Positions 52,233-60,986 of a DNA stretch of 64,000 nucleotides are shown here, one piece after another. Source of the stretch: JBDHDH01 sp039591615. GTDB lineage: Bacteria; Gemmatimonadota; Gemmatimonadetes; Gemmatimonadales; GWC2-71-9. Position numbers and translations under genes: made by a program. The stretch covers positions 1 through 64,000 of the forward strand of contig JBDHDH010000005.1 of the NCBI GenBank assembly GCA_039591615.1, written 5' to 3'. Every line of letters begins with the position of its first letter. Positions within the stretch are counted from its first letter, which is position 1. The notes below the pieces were generated by a model, which saw nothing but the letters and a program-made list of their open reading frames with translations, was not told where the DNA came from and did not search any database.

Positions 52233-53168
52233 ATGTTGCGCCGTGCATTCCTCTGGCTGAGTGAGCGACGCGGCATCTTCGATCTTGTCAAACGCAACGG
52301 TTTCGCACGGAGAATCGCGTCGCGGTTCGTGGCTGGCGAGACCGTGGAAAGTGCCATCGTGGTCAGTCGGGCGCTCAACGCGGCCGGGATCAGGGTGAGC
52401 CTCGACCTACTGGGCGAGAGCGTTACGAATGCGGCCGAGACACGGCGCGCTCGCGATGAGGTACGGGAGACCATTGACGCCATCACCGATGCCGGAGTCA
52501 AAGGTGGGGTCTCGGTGAAACTCACTCAGCTTGGTCTCGACATCGACCGGACCCTGTGTCTCGAAAACGTCCGTACGATTCTCCGGCACGCGCGGGAGCG
52601 GGAGGTCTTCATCCGGATCGATATGGAGAGCTCGGATTACACGGAGCGTACGCTCCGCATGTTTTTCGATCACCTTCAACCTGAGTTCCACGGTCGAACA
52701 GGAGTCGTCATTCAGAGCTATCTCCACCGCTCGGATAGGGATGTCGAGAAACTCGTCGAGCGCGGTGCGAGCGTGAGACTCTGCAAGGGCGCGTACGCGG
52801 AGCCTCCGTCGGTCGCGTTCCAAGCACGTAGGGAGGTGAACGCGTCGTTCGTTCGCCTCATGGAGCGCTTGCTGCTTGGAGGCCACTACCCCGCCATCGC
52901 TACTCACGATGAGGCGTTGGTCGGCCATGCCGTGGATTTTGCCTCCCGCCACAACCTCGCCAGCGATCAATTCGAGTTTCAGCTCCTGTACGGCGTTCGC
53001 CGCGACCTCCAGAATCGGTTGCAGCGGGAAGGCTTCAACGTGCGAGTCTACATCCCGTTTGGAACGGCCTGGTACCCCTATCTCATGCGACGTTTGGCCG
53101 AACGACCTGCCAACACGGCGTTCATGTTGCGTAGTCTGGTGAAAGAAGCCGTCGCCCGAGGACGATGA
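52233..53168 (+). CDS. Proline dehydrogenase (PRODH)
   Basis: 311 residues, the monofunctional form without the PutA aldehyde dehydrogenase. The FAD/TIM-barrel landmarks SVKLTQLGLDID, IDMESSDYT, KGAYAEP, ATHDEALVGHA, FQLLYGVRRDL and YIPFGTAWYPYLMRRLAERPAN (last helix binds proline) are present, the last quoted here only as landmarks. It oxidises proline to pyrroline-5-carboxylate. It lies 17 bp after fadJ, grouping two carbon-oxidising pathways on one transcript. Confidence 0.95.
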   Translation: MLRRAFLWLSERRGIFDLVKRNGFARRIASRFVAGETVESAIVVSRALNAAGIRVSLDLLGESVTNAAETRRARDEVRETIDAITDAGVKGGVSVKLTQLGLDIDRTLCLENVRTILRHAREREVFIRIDMESSDYTERTLRMFFDHLQPEFHGRTGVVIQSYLHRSDRDVEKLVERGASVRLCKGAYAEPPSVAFQARREVNASFVRLMERLLLGGHYPAIATHDEALVGHAVDFASRHNLASDQFEFQLLYGVRRDLQNRLQREGFNVRVYIPFGTAWYPYLMRRLAERPANTAFMLRSLVKEAVARGR

Positions 53169-53488
53169 TGGACGACGCCACATTCGGCGGGTATCTCGAG
53201 GTGCACGATCGTCCTCCGGCCTTCGAAGGTGCGGACGGCGCTGCCTATTCAGCGGACGTCTACGTCGACGATGAGCCTGATACCAGGGGCCGCTACGGCG
53301 GTGCAATTCTCTTCGTGCGTTGGTCACCAGATGGGACACGGCCCACGGGGCACGTAGAGACTCCCTACCTCGGCTTCGGCGCCACGCCCGGCGAGGCTAG
53401 CGCTGTGGTTCGAGCCCTCTCCCTCCATGAGGTCAAGGATCACCTCGATCGTGCCATTCGTGCGAGACGGGAGGATCCCACCTGGTAG
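53165..53488 (+). CDS. Small protein of unknown function between PRODH and rsgA
   Basis: 107 residues, start overlapping the PRODH stop (ATGATG). The peptide is acidic, with YLEVHDRPPAFEGADG, strand-like ILFVRWSPDG and GHVETPYLGFGAT, and a C-terminal helix. No family was recognised. Coupled translation and coding-like composition support it as real. Confidence 0.7.
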   Translation: MMDDATFGGYLEVHDRPPAFEGADGAAYSADVYVDDEPDTRGRYGGAILFVRWSPDGTRPTGHVETPYLGFGATPGEASAVVRALSLHEVKDHLDRAIRARREDPTW

Positions 53489-53505
53489 TCGCGCGTCGCG
53501 GAGCC

Positions 53506-54396
53506 GTGCTATCCAAGGTGGGCGGCCGGTATCGGGTTTTTGTCGGGGGCGACACCGTCGTTGCGTCGTTGCGCGGTCGGTTGAAGCAGGCCTCGCGTGA
53601 CCGAATCCTCGTGGGTGATTCGGTCACCCTCGACGTGCACGAGGACGGATCCATTACCATCGAGGGTGTCGAGCCTCGAACGTCGATCCTCAAGCGACGC
53701 AATCCTGGCAAGTCCGTCGGGGTGCGTGCCGTCGCCGCCAACATCGAGCAGATCGTGGTGGTGGGTGCTGCTCGACGCCCGGAGTGGCATCCCCATCTCA
53801 TCGACCGGTTCGTGGCGGTGGCGGAGGCCAACCAATTGTCAGCCGTGATCGTGATCAACAAATGCGATCTGGTCGAGGACTGCAACGAGAGTCTGCAACC
53901 ATACCAGCTGGCTGGGTACTCCGTTCTCGCGACGAGCGTACCCCGGCGGTCAGGCTTGGAAACACTCCGTGCGCAGCTCGCCGGACGGATCTCACTCTTC
54001 ACGGGACCGACTGGAGTGGGCAAGTCCAGCTTGCTGAATGCGCTCCAACCTGGCCTTCGGTTGCGCACCGGGGAGGTGAGTGAGAGGGCGCAGGTAGGTC
54101 GGCACACGACCGTGGCAGCGGAAATGTACCCCTTCGGCAATGCGGGTTTCGTGGTTGACACACCAGGCCTTCGGGATGTCGGACTGTGGGGGCTGGAGCC
54201 TCAGGAGGTCGAAGCCGCTTTCCCCGAGATTCGGCGCACCGGCTCCGAATGCAGGTTCCATGACTGCCGTCACCGCGGAGAACCTGGCTGCGTGGTTGCC
54301 CAAGCGGTGGAACGAGGGCGAATAGCCCCGAGCCGCCTGGAATCGTTCCACGCTCTCTTGGACGAAGCCATCCGCGCAGCGAGACCGTGGGCGTAA
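53506..54396 (+). CDS. rsgA: Ribosome small-subunit GTPase RsgA
   Basis: 296 residues, GTG start. N-terminal OB fold, then the circularly permuted GTPase with G4 (INKCD) before G1 (GPTGVGKSSLLN) and G3 (DTPGLRD), and the zinc-binding C-terminus ECRFHDCRHRGEPGC. It checks late 30S maturation. It continues the run from fadIJ and PRODH with a 17-bp gap. Confidence 0.96.
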   Translation: MLSKVGGRYRVFVGGDTVVASLRGRLKQASRDRILVGDSVTLDVHEDGSITIEGVEPRTSILKRRNPGKSVGVRAVAANIEQIVVVGAARRPEWHPHLIDRFVAVAEANQLSAVIVINKCDLVEDCNESLQPYQLAGYSVLATSVPRRSGLETLRAQLAGRISLFTGPTGVGKSSLLNALQPGLRLRTGEVSERAQVGRHTTVAAEMYPFGNAGFVVDTPGLRDVGLWGLEPQEVEAAFPEIRRTGSECRFHDCRHRGEPGCVVAQAVERGRIAPSRLESFHALLDEAIRAARPWA

Positions 54397-54406
54397 CGGT
54401 GCCGTA

Positions 54407-55660
54407 ATGCCGGTCGCCGAGAGCCAAGGCGCGCCGTCGCTGGTGCGTCCGTTCCGTGGGGAACAGTACCGTGCCACTGACACGCTCTCTCGGCTCATCG
54501 CGCCTCCCTACGACGTGATCGGGCGAGAGAAACGGAAACAACTGGCTGCTCGCAGCGAGCACAACATTGTTCATCTGCTGCTGCCCGAGGGTGGTGAAGG
54601 TCGCTACGATCGGGCAGCCAGGTCGCTGGAGGCCTGGCGCAACGCCGGGATCCTAGAGCGGGCTCGAAACCCCGGCATCGCGGTCATCCGCCAATCCTTC
54701 CGACACTCCGACGGGATCACACGACACCGCACCGGCCTGATCGGGGCTGTCGCCGTCGAGCCGTTCGCTGCTGGCCGTGTCAAGCCGCATGAAAAGACGC
54801 ATGCCAAACCCAAAGCCGATCGGCTGGCCCTGCTTCGCACTACTCGGACGGTGTTCGACGCACTCTTCATGCTCGCCCGGGACGAGAGCGGCGATCTGCA
54901 GAGCTGGCTGGCTGATGTGACCACGTCTCGTCCGTCGGCGCGTGCCGACCTCGACGGCGTGTCCGTCGAGCTCTGGATGACCGCCGGCGAGCCCGGGGAG
55001 CCGATCGCGGCTGCCGCCAACCAGGAAGCGCTCTACATCGCCGACGGACACCACCGGTACGAAACCGCCATCGCATTTCAAAGAGCTTCTCCCCAAGCGG
55101 ATCGAACACTCTCCCTGATCGTCCCCTTGGGCGATCCTGGGCTGGTTGTCCTGCCGACGCATCGAGTGGTCCATGGCCATCCGATTCGGCATGAGGCGCT
55201 CTTGGACCACCTGCGTGAGCGTTTTCAGGTACGGGAGGTTCCTGCGGAGGATGATTTCGTTCGGTTACTCGAGGGGACAAAGAGCCAAGGGACGTTGTGT
55301 GCGTTGGTGTTGTCGGGCCGCGTCTATCTGCTCCTTCGTAAGGGGGGCGCGTCTCTGGGTGAGCGCCTCACGGGTGATCATCCTGCGGTTGCGAGCCTCG
55401 ACGTGACTCGAGCCGATGCTTTGGTCGTGAGGCCTGCCCTGGAGGCGGCTGGCGAAGCGGCCCGGGTCTCCTACACGGCGGACGTGGGGGAGCTGCTCCG
55501 CACAATTGCGGGTGGCGAGGCCGTCGCTGGGATCGTCCTCACCCCCCCCAGCGTGGAGGAGGTGTTAACGGTGGCGGACGCAGGTGCGACCATGCCCCAA
55601 AAGTCGACGTACTTCGTTCCGAAGGTGCCCAGCGGACTCGTCCTGCTGCCCCTCGACTGA
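54407..55660 (+). CDS. DUF1015-family protein
   Basis: 417 residues, full family length. Signatures are the N-terminal VRPFRGEQYR and APPYDVIGRE, central KPHEKTHAKPKADRL and the strongly conserved YIADGHHRYETA. The His-rich, ParB/SerK-like motif hints at a nucleotide- or phosphate-transfer activity, but no function is established. It is the last gene of the rightward run, 10 bp after rsgA. Confidence 0.93.
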   Translation: MPVAESQGAPSLVRPFRGEQYRATDTLSRLIAPPYDVIGREKRKQLAARSEHNIVHLLLPEGGEGRYDRAARSLEAWRNAGILERARNPGIAVIRQSFRHSDGITRHRTGLIGAVAVEPFAAGRVKPHEKTHAKPKADRLALLRTTRTVFDALFMLARDESGDLQSWLADVTTSRPSARADLDGVSVELWMTAGEPGEPIAAAANQEALYIADGHHRYETAIAFQRASPQADRTLSLIVPLGDPGLVVLPTHRVVHGHPIRHEALLDHLRERFQVREVPAEDDFVRLLEGTKSQGTLCALVLSGRVYLLLRKGGASLGERLTGDHPAVASLDVTRADALVVRPALEAAGEAARVSYTADVGELLRTIAGGEAVAGIVLTPPSVEEVLTVADAGATMPQKSTYFVPKVPSGLVLLPLD

Positions 55661-55681
55661 GCTCCGCCGGTCTGAGGAAAC

Positions 55682-55993
55682 CTACTTGCCTATCTCCCGC
55701 ACAGCTTGACGCAATCGGGCCCAGACATGGACGGCATATCGCAGAAAGTTTTCGCGTTGAAGGGGCCGTGTCCGGAGGTAGTCCCACGCGGCACGGCCGC
55801 CCTTGTGCGTATTGCACCTGGTGCACGCGGACACGAGATTTCCCGGCGAATGGTCGCCCCGTTTGACTCGCGGCTGAACATGATCCACCGTGAGTTCACG
55901 GTCCGGAAACACTTGGCCGCAATAGACGCACCGATACCCGTCTCGTGCAAAGATCGCGTTCCGTCGCTGTCGGGCACGTTGAGACGAGGCCAT
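55682..55993 (-). CDS. HNH endonuclease-family protein
   Basis: 103 residues from ATG at 55993; an upstream extension to 56095 is possible but would overlap the divergent small gene. It is a compact HNH domain: CVYCG, LTVDHVQPRVKRGDH, NLVSACTRCNTHKGG, with both zinc CxxC knuckles. Such stand-alone HNH proteins are common in chromosomes with unproven roles. It is convergent with the DUF1015 gene. Confidence 0.88.
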   Translation of the reverse strand: MASSQRARQRRNAIFARDGYRCVYCGQVFPDRELTVDHVQPRVKRGDHSPGNLVSACTRCNTHKGGRAAWDYLRTRPLQRENFLRYAVHVWARLRQAVREIGK

Positions 55994-56022
55994 GGTTGAA
56001 ACCTTCAACGTGATGAGTACTG

Positions 56023-56268
56023 ATGCCACCCCGCTCCAGAGACAGAATACTCGCCAATCTCGAGTCCATCTACCGCGAGGCTTACGACCGAGCAAAAACC
56101 ACAGGCGACGGGGAGCGCATGTTAGACCTCGATGCCTCGTACCAACGGGAGCAACTCATCCTGGAAGTGCTCCTGGACGTACGGGACGCTCTCCTTGGGC
56201 GGGCACCGGCAGGGAAGTCAGCCCTGGAGAAGATCGAGACGCTGCGGCGGCTCACGCGGCTGAAATGA
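56023..56268 (+). CDS. Small helical protein, unknown
   Basis: 81 residues, almost entirely predicted helix with heptad-like hydrophobics (RILANLESIYREAYDRA, REQLILEVLLDVRDALLG). It looks like a soluble coiled coil. No family was recognised. It is divergent from the HNH gene with ~29 bp between starts. No other candidate gene occurs before 56443. Confidence 0.6.
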   Translation: MPPRSRDRILANLESIYREAYDRAKTTGDGERMLDLDASYQREQLILEVLLDVRDALLGRAPAGKSALEKIETLRRLTRLK

Positions 56269-56442
56269 AAAAAGCGCGATGCGAACGCAGGTCGTGTCGA
56301 GCGCTGGGTGGGCGCGACAGACGTTCAATGTAAGTGGCAGTTCTCCGACCAAAGCGGTGTGATCCGTGTCACGTCGCCTTGGTCCGTGCTGGGTGCGGAC
56401 CTTGCTGGCCTCACTATCGAACCCCGCTATCTTTAGGCCACT

Positions 56443-58587
56443 ATGGCTACGCAAGCGAGATCGAAAGCGGTCCGACGGACCAAGCATTCACCGGCGACGC
56501 AGCTTGGCAAGGACGAGTTGCTCGATATGTACCGCGTCATGCTGACCTCCCGTCGATTGGACGACAAAGAGATACAGCTCAAACGGCAAAACAAGATCTT
56601 CTTTCAGATTTCGGGCGCTGGACACGAGGCGGTCCTAGTGGCTGCTGCAAGAGTGCTGAAGCCCGGCCACGACTGGTTCTATACGTATTATCGTGACCGC
56701 GCCCTCTGCCTGGCCTTGGGAATGACCCCCACGGAGATGCTCCTCTCAGCCGTCGCCGCCGTGGACGACCCCAATTCCGGCGGTCGGCAGATGCCTTCGC
56801 ATTGGGGTCACAAGGAACTCAACATCGTGACCACGTCGAGCCCGACGGGGACGCAGTTCCTCAATGCCGTCGGCTGCGCCGAGGCCTGGCTCCGTTATCA
56901 CCTCCTCCGCGATATCCCAGAAAGGGATGATCTGATCAAGAAGGACGAAGTCACGTTCTGTTCATCCGGGGAGGGAGCCACCAGCGAAGGAGAGTTCTGG
57001 GAGGCGCTCAACACCGCATCAAACCTGGAACTGCCCATTCTCTTCCTCATCGAGGACAATGGATACGCCATCTCGGTCCCGGCTGAGATACAGACGGCCG
57101 GTGGTTCGGTCTCGAAGCTGGTGGCCAACTTCCCGAACATGCTCGTCGAGGAGGTGGACGGCTGCGATCCGCTCGCCTCCTACGAAGTTCTATCCCGAGC
57201 GGTTGCTCACGTCCGCGCGCGGAAAGGGCCCGCCTTCGTTCACGCGCACGTGATTCGACCATACTCACATTCGCTCTCGGACGATGAGGTGCACTACAGG
57301 CCGCCGGAGGAGCGTGAGGCGGAAGCGAAGCGCGATCCGTTAGTCACGTTTCCAGCTAGGCTCATCGACGAGGGGCTCTCGACGGAAGGAGAGATCGAGG
57401 AGATCAAGGCTCAGGTCGATGAGGAGGTGGAGTTGGCCACCGAGGTGGCGTTGAGCTCACCCCAGCCCGCGCCAGATACCGTGTGCCTCCACGTGTACTC
57501 GCCCGCCGTAGATCCAAGCGCCGAGCAATTCGATACCGAAGACGACCCCCAGTTCAGTGGTGATCCCACCACGATGGTGGATCTGCTCAACAAGTGCCTA
57601 AGGGACGAGATGGAACGGAACCCCCGGATCGTGATTCTCGGCCAGGATGTGGCCGATGCGTCACGGGAGAAACACCTCGAGGAGGTCAAGGGTAAAGGTG
57701 GGGTCTTCAAGGTCACCTGGGGGCTCCAGAAGCAGTTCGGTAGTGCGCGCGTGTACAACTCGCCGCTCGCCGAGGCCAACATCGTCGGCCGGGCAATCGG
57801 TCTCGCCACCCGCGGGATCAAGCCCGTCGTCGAGATCCAGTTCTTCGATTACATTTGGCCGGCTTATCACCAGATCCGTAACGAGTTGGCGCTCATCCGG
57901 TGGCGGAGCAACGGCGATTTCAGCGCGCCGGCCGTCATTCGGGTCACGTACGGCGGATATCTCAAGGGCGGTGCCATCTACCACTCCCAGACCGGCGCCG
58001 CCGTCTACACCGGGATCCCCGGTCTCCGCGTCGTGTGTCCCTCATCCGCCCTTGACGCGAACGGCCTCCTCAGAGCCGCGATTCGCTGCGAGGATCCCGT
58101 CATCTTCCTCGAGCACAAGCACCTCTACCGCCAGACCTACAACAAGGCACGGTATCCCGGACCGAACTTCATGGTCCCTTTCGGAAAGGCGAAAGTGGTG
58201 CGTGAAGGAACGGATCTGACGGTCATCACGTATGGGGCGGTGGTTCAGCGGTCGGTGCAGGCGGCCAAACAGGTAGAAGAATCCGACGGCGTCAGTGTCG
58301 AAGTCATCGATCTCCGGTCCCTGAATCCGGTGGACTGGGATGCGATCGGAGAGTCGGTGCGGAAGACAAACAAGGTCATCGTCGCCTACGAAGACTCGCT
58401 GTCGTGGGGGTACGGGGCGGAGATCGCCGCTCGGGTTGCGGACGAGCACTTCACGTGGCTCGACGCGCCAGTGCGGCGAGTCGCATCGCTCGATACCTTC
58501 GTCGCGTATTCACCCGAGCTCGAAGAAGCAACTCTGCCGCAGATTGCGGGACTCGCGGATGCGATGCGGGAGATGGGGAACTTCTAG
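56443..58587 (+). CDS. Fused alpha/beta E1 of a 2-oxoacid dehydrogenase complex
   Basis: 714 residues combining E1-alpha (1-~340) and E1-beta (~370-714). The alpha part has SGAGHEAVLVAAA and the thiamine-diphosphate segment SSGEGATSEGEFWEAL...EDNGYAIS; the usual GDG is GEG here. The beta part has LGQDVADASR, NSPLAEANIVGRAIG and the E2-contact helices. Similar fusions occur in branched-chain or pyruvate dehydrogenase-type enzymes; sequence does not fix the substrate. E2 and E3 genes are not in the window. TATCTT (~12 nt before the ATG) may be part of its promoter. Confidence 0.92.
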   Translation: MATQARSKAVRRTKHSPATQLGKDELLDMYRVMLTSRRLDDKEIQLKRQNKIFFQISGAGHEAVLVAAARVLKPGHDWFYTYYRDRALCLALGMTPTEMLLSAVAAVDDPNSGGRQMPSHWGHKELNIVTTSSPTGTQFLNAVGCAEAWLRYHLLRDIPERDDLIKKDEVTFCSSGEGATSEGEFWEALNTASNLELPILFLIEDNGYAISVPAEIQTAGGSVSKLVANFPNMLVEEVDGCDPLASYEVLSRAVAHVRARKGPAFVHAHVIRPYSHSLSDDEVHYRPPEEREAEAKRDPLVTFPARLIDEGLSTEGEIEEIKAQVDEEVELATEVALSSPQPAPDTVCLHVYSPAVDPSAEQFDTEDDPQFSGDPTTMVDLLNKCLRDEMERNPRIVILGQDVADASREKHLEEVKGKGGVFKVTWGLQKQFGSARVYNSPLAEANIVGRAIGLATRGIKPVVEIQFFDYIWPAYHQIRNELALIRWRSNGDFSAPAVIRVTYGGYLKGGAIYHSQTGAAVYTGIPGLRVVCPSSALDANGLLRAAIRCEDPVIFLEHKHLYRQTYNKARYPGPNFMVPFGKAKVVREGTDLTVITYGAVVQRSVQAAKQVEESDGVSVEVIDLRSLNPVDWDAIGESVRKTNKVIVAYEDSLSWGYGAEIAARVADEHFTWLDAPVRRVASLDTFVAYSPELEEATLPQIAGLADAMREMGNF

Positions 58588-58609
58588 GGGACGGTTCCGA
58601 CGCCCGCGA

Positions 58610-60472
58610 TCATATCTTCCCTAATGCTTGCTTGATTTCGTCGGCGGCATCGATGGCCGCCTCAACGTCGATCTTGAGGGCCCTGGCTTGTTGGGTGGCC
58701 GACGTGAGGTCGTTTAAGACAGCAGCAACACCCGCCGATCGCAATCGCAGGAGATCGAATCGGACGTTCTGCACGGCCAGTACGCACGATTCGAACTGGG
58801 CCTCCACCCGCGACCGCCGTCCTGCCAACTCAGCCAGCACGGATCGCTGGCGCTGAAGAAGCTCGAGCCGACGATCAGTGTCCGGTTCCGCTCCGCCGTC
58901 CTCCAACTCCTTGATGCGCTGATCGAGCCCCGCCAGCGCGTCTTCGTCGACATTGCCCTCCATCTGCTGTAAGGTGCGGGCGAGGTCGCCCGCCCGTGCC
59001 ACCAGGGCGTCCACGGTCGGCACGACATCCGGGAGCATTTGGCGCTCGGAATCCGGTAGCCGCTCGACGATCTGTAACGTCGCTGCTCGATCCCGCTGCA
59101 TTTGCCGGATCTGACCGGCCAGCTTCCCGAACTCGCCCGAGGTCGGCTCGGCAAGCTGGGCAGGCGGGAGCATCCCAGCCTGTGCGGGATTCACCGGAGG
59201 TAGAGCGTCCGGAGCGGGCGGACGATTCAATACATCCCGCATGCTGTACCCTTGCGACCAGAGTTTCCCGTACTGCGATGCAAGGCCGATCCCCCAGCCA
59301 ATCGCCGGAAACAGAAACCAGGGCGTGGCGATTCCTGTGACCACGTTCATCAAGAGGAGTCCCCCGTTCACCGAGACATACGACGCGAAGTTCGCCCGGA
59401 ACTTCCGTACGATATCAGGCTCACCACCCGGCGTGCTCACCACCGGCGCGCTCGGGCGCTCGCGCTCCCGGGGCCGACTCGGGCGGGGACGGCCGCGCGA
59501 CCGTTCCTCGTCGAACCAGTCCCACCACTCTCGATCCCGCGGCTGCCGGCCTCGCGCGGCCGAGGGACGAGGGCGCCTGCGAGACATGGAGGAGCGCGGC
59601 CGATAACTGGCCACCGAGCGGTTCTCCAACGCACGTCGCACGGAGTCGGCCGTGGGCCAGCGGTCCTCGGCGTCCTTTTCGAGACACCGGATAACCGTGG
59701 ACGCGAGGTCTTCCGGGCAGTCGGTCCGGAACCCCGCGATGTCGGGGACGGGCTCTGTTATCTGCTTCATGAGCATGCCGGCGACCGTCGGGGCCTTGAA
59801 CGGAACCTGACCAGTCAGCATCTCGTAGCCGACCACACCGAGGGAGTAGATGTCACTCCGCGAATCGATCTCACGCTCTCCGGCTGCCTGCTCAGGACTC
59901 ATGTAGGCCGGCGTGCCAATCGCAACGCCCGTTCCAGTCAATGTCCCGAGACTCACGTCAGACAACGCCTTGGCGATCCCGAAGTCCGTTACCATCACCC
60001 GACGACGTGTTCCCTCGAGCAAGATGTTGTCGGGTTTGATGTCGCGGTGGATGACCGACATCGCGTGCGCCAGCCCCAGCGCATCGGCGGTCTCTTTCAT
60101 GATGCGCCGCACTTCTTCGGCCGGGAGCCGTTCGCGACGCCGCAGTCGTGCCGCCAGCGATTCGCCATCCACATAGCCCATAATGAAATAGACTAGACCC
60201 TGGGCTTCCCCGACCGTGTGAATGGGAACGATATGTGGGTGGGACAGTCGCGCTGCGGTTTGCGCCTCACGTAAGAAGCGCTTCCGAATCTCTTGACGGA
60301 AAGCCAGCTCGGGCGGGAGCACCTTGATTGCCACTCGTCGCCTGAGCTTGACGTCCCGAGCACTGTACACGATCCCCATACCCCCGCGGCCGATCTCGCC
60401 CTCGATTCCGTACAGCCCCGCGAGGGCCTCGGCCAAACGCTCGGCGACGGGGCCCAGTTTGTCCTCTGCCAT
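58610..60472 (-). CDS. Ser/Thr protein kinase with 2TM domain and coiled coil
   Basis: 620 residues. The kinase domain (~20-285) is complete: IGRGGMGIVYSA, VAIKVL, HRDIKPDNILL, VTDFGIAK, GTPAYMSPEQ. An Arg/Pro-rich linker (~295-345) leads to a 2TM domain (~355-420; two hydrophobic helices with FRANFASYVSVNG before the first), then a Pro-rich stretch and a ~180-residue coiled coil (440-620). The kinase thus faces the cytoplasm on a membrane hairpin. Ligand and substrates are unknown. Confidence 0.94.
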   Translation of the reverse strand: MAEDKLGPVAERLAEALAGLYGIEGEIGRGGMGIVYSARDVKLRRRVAIKVLPPELAFRQEIRKRFLREAQTAARLSHPHIVPIHTVGEAQGLVYFIMGYVDGESLAARLRRRERLPAEEVRRIMKETADALGLAHAMSVIHRDIKPDNILLEGTRRRVMVTDFGIAKALSDVSLGTLTGTGVAIGTPAYMSPEQAAGEREIDSRSDIYSLGVVGYEMLTGQVPFKAPTVAGMLMKQITEPVPDIAGFRTDCPEDLASTVIRCLEKDAEDRWPTADSVRRALENRSVASYRPRSSMSRRRPRPSAARGRQPRDREWWDWFDEERSRGRPRPSRPRERERPSAPVVSTPGGEPDIVRKFRANFASYVSVNGGLLLMNVVTGIATPWFLFPAIGWGIGLASQYGKLWSQGYSMRDVLNRPPAPDALPPVNPAQAGMLPPAQLAEPTSGEFGKLAGQIRQMQRDRAATLQIVERLPDSERQMLPDVVPTVDALVARAGDLARTLQQMEGNVDEDALAGLDQRIKELEDGGAEPDTDRRLELLQRQRSVLAELAGRRSRVEAQFESCVLAVQNVRFDLLRLRSAGVAAVLNDLTSATQQARALKIDVEAAIDAADEIKQALGKI

Positions 60473-60555
60473 GTGGCATCTGCTCCCGACCGTCGGTAGA
60501 TTAACCTTGCGCTAACCCACTGGCAACCGGCGAGCTACACGATTGCGAGGACACT

Positions 60556-60801
60556 ATGCGCTGGGTAACCGACGATGCTGGACGACGTTGGTGCGTCGAA
60601 CGCGTCGGGCGCACGTCGGGCATGATTCCGCCCAAGAAGAGCACCACGACCTTCCCAGAGCCCGCCGACATCGTTCGCTTCAGCTGCGAATCGGATCGGG
60701 AGGAATCGGCTCGCGAGGTCACAACCCGCGCCGGTCTGCTCGAGCAACTCACCGACAGCGAACTGCGTGCCCTCCTGAATATCGCCCCCAAAGCGCCCTA
60801 G
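60556..60801 (+). CDS. Small protein of unknown function
   Basis: 81 residues starting MRWVTDDAGRRWCVERVGRT, divergent from the 2TM kinase (83 bp apart). The N-terminal half is strand-like with GMIPPKKSTTTFP and a single-Cys stretch VRFSCESDRE; the C-terminal half is a helix ending in LTDSELRALLN. No family was recognised. Base usage is coding-like. Confidence 0.6.
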   Translation: MRWVTDDAGRRWCVERVGRTSGMIPPKKSTTTFPEPADIVRFSCESDREESAREVTTRAGLLEQLTDSELRALLNIAPKAP

Positions 60802-60830
60802 ACACTCCACGCCAACAATCCCGCCACTAT

Positions 60831-60877
60831 GGCAGTATCACCATCCTGTCTGTAAGGAAGGCAGGAACGCTGCTGCC
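60831..60877 (+). other. Candidate structured RNA upstream of lon
   Basis: GGCAGT (60831-60836) pairs with GCTGCC (60872-60877), and inside it CCTGTC (60845-60850) pairs with GGCAGG (60860-60865) around loop TGTAAGGAA. It lies ~110 nt before lon. It could be a leader element of lon or the 3' end of the small gene's transcript. No known RNA family was matched. Confidence 0.3.
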
Positions 60878-60915
60878 CCTCTGGGTGTTTTAGTCACATA
60901 TCGCGGCCGTGGGGT

Positions 60916-60930
60916 GGCACAATAGGTGCC
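60916..60930. repeat. Inverted repeat GGCAC-AATAG-GTGCC upstream of lon
   Basis: A perfect 5-bp inverted repeat with a 5-bp spacer, about 55 bp upstream of the lon start. It is not a CIRCE or HAIR heat-shock operator. A regulatory role is possible but weakly supported. Confidence 0.3.
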
Positions 60931-60986
60931 CACTAGCGAAATACATGGCTAGACACACCAACCCGAACGCCATTTCGGGAGAGCGA

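Noticed and set aside
60831..60877. Possible SRP RNA because of a GGAAG loop inside a hairpin
   Set aside because: The flanking stems and the AGGTCC/AGCAGC asymmetric loop of bacterial SRP RNA are absent.
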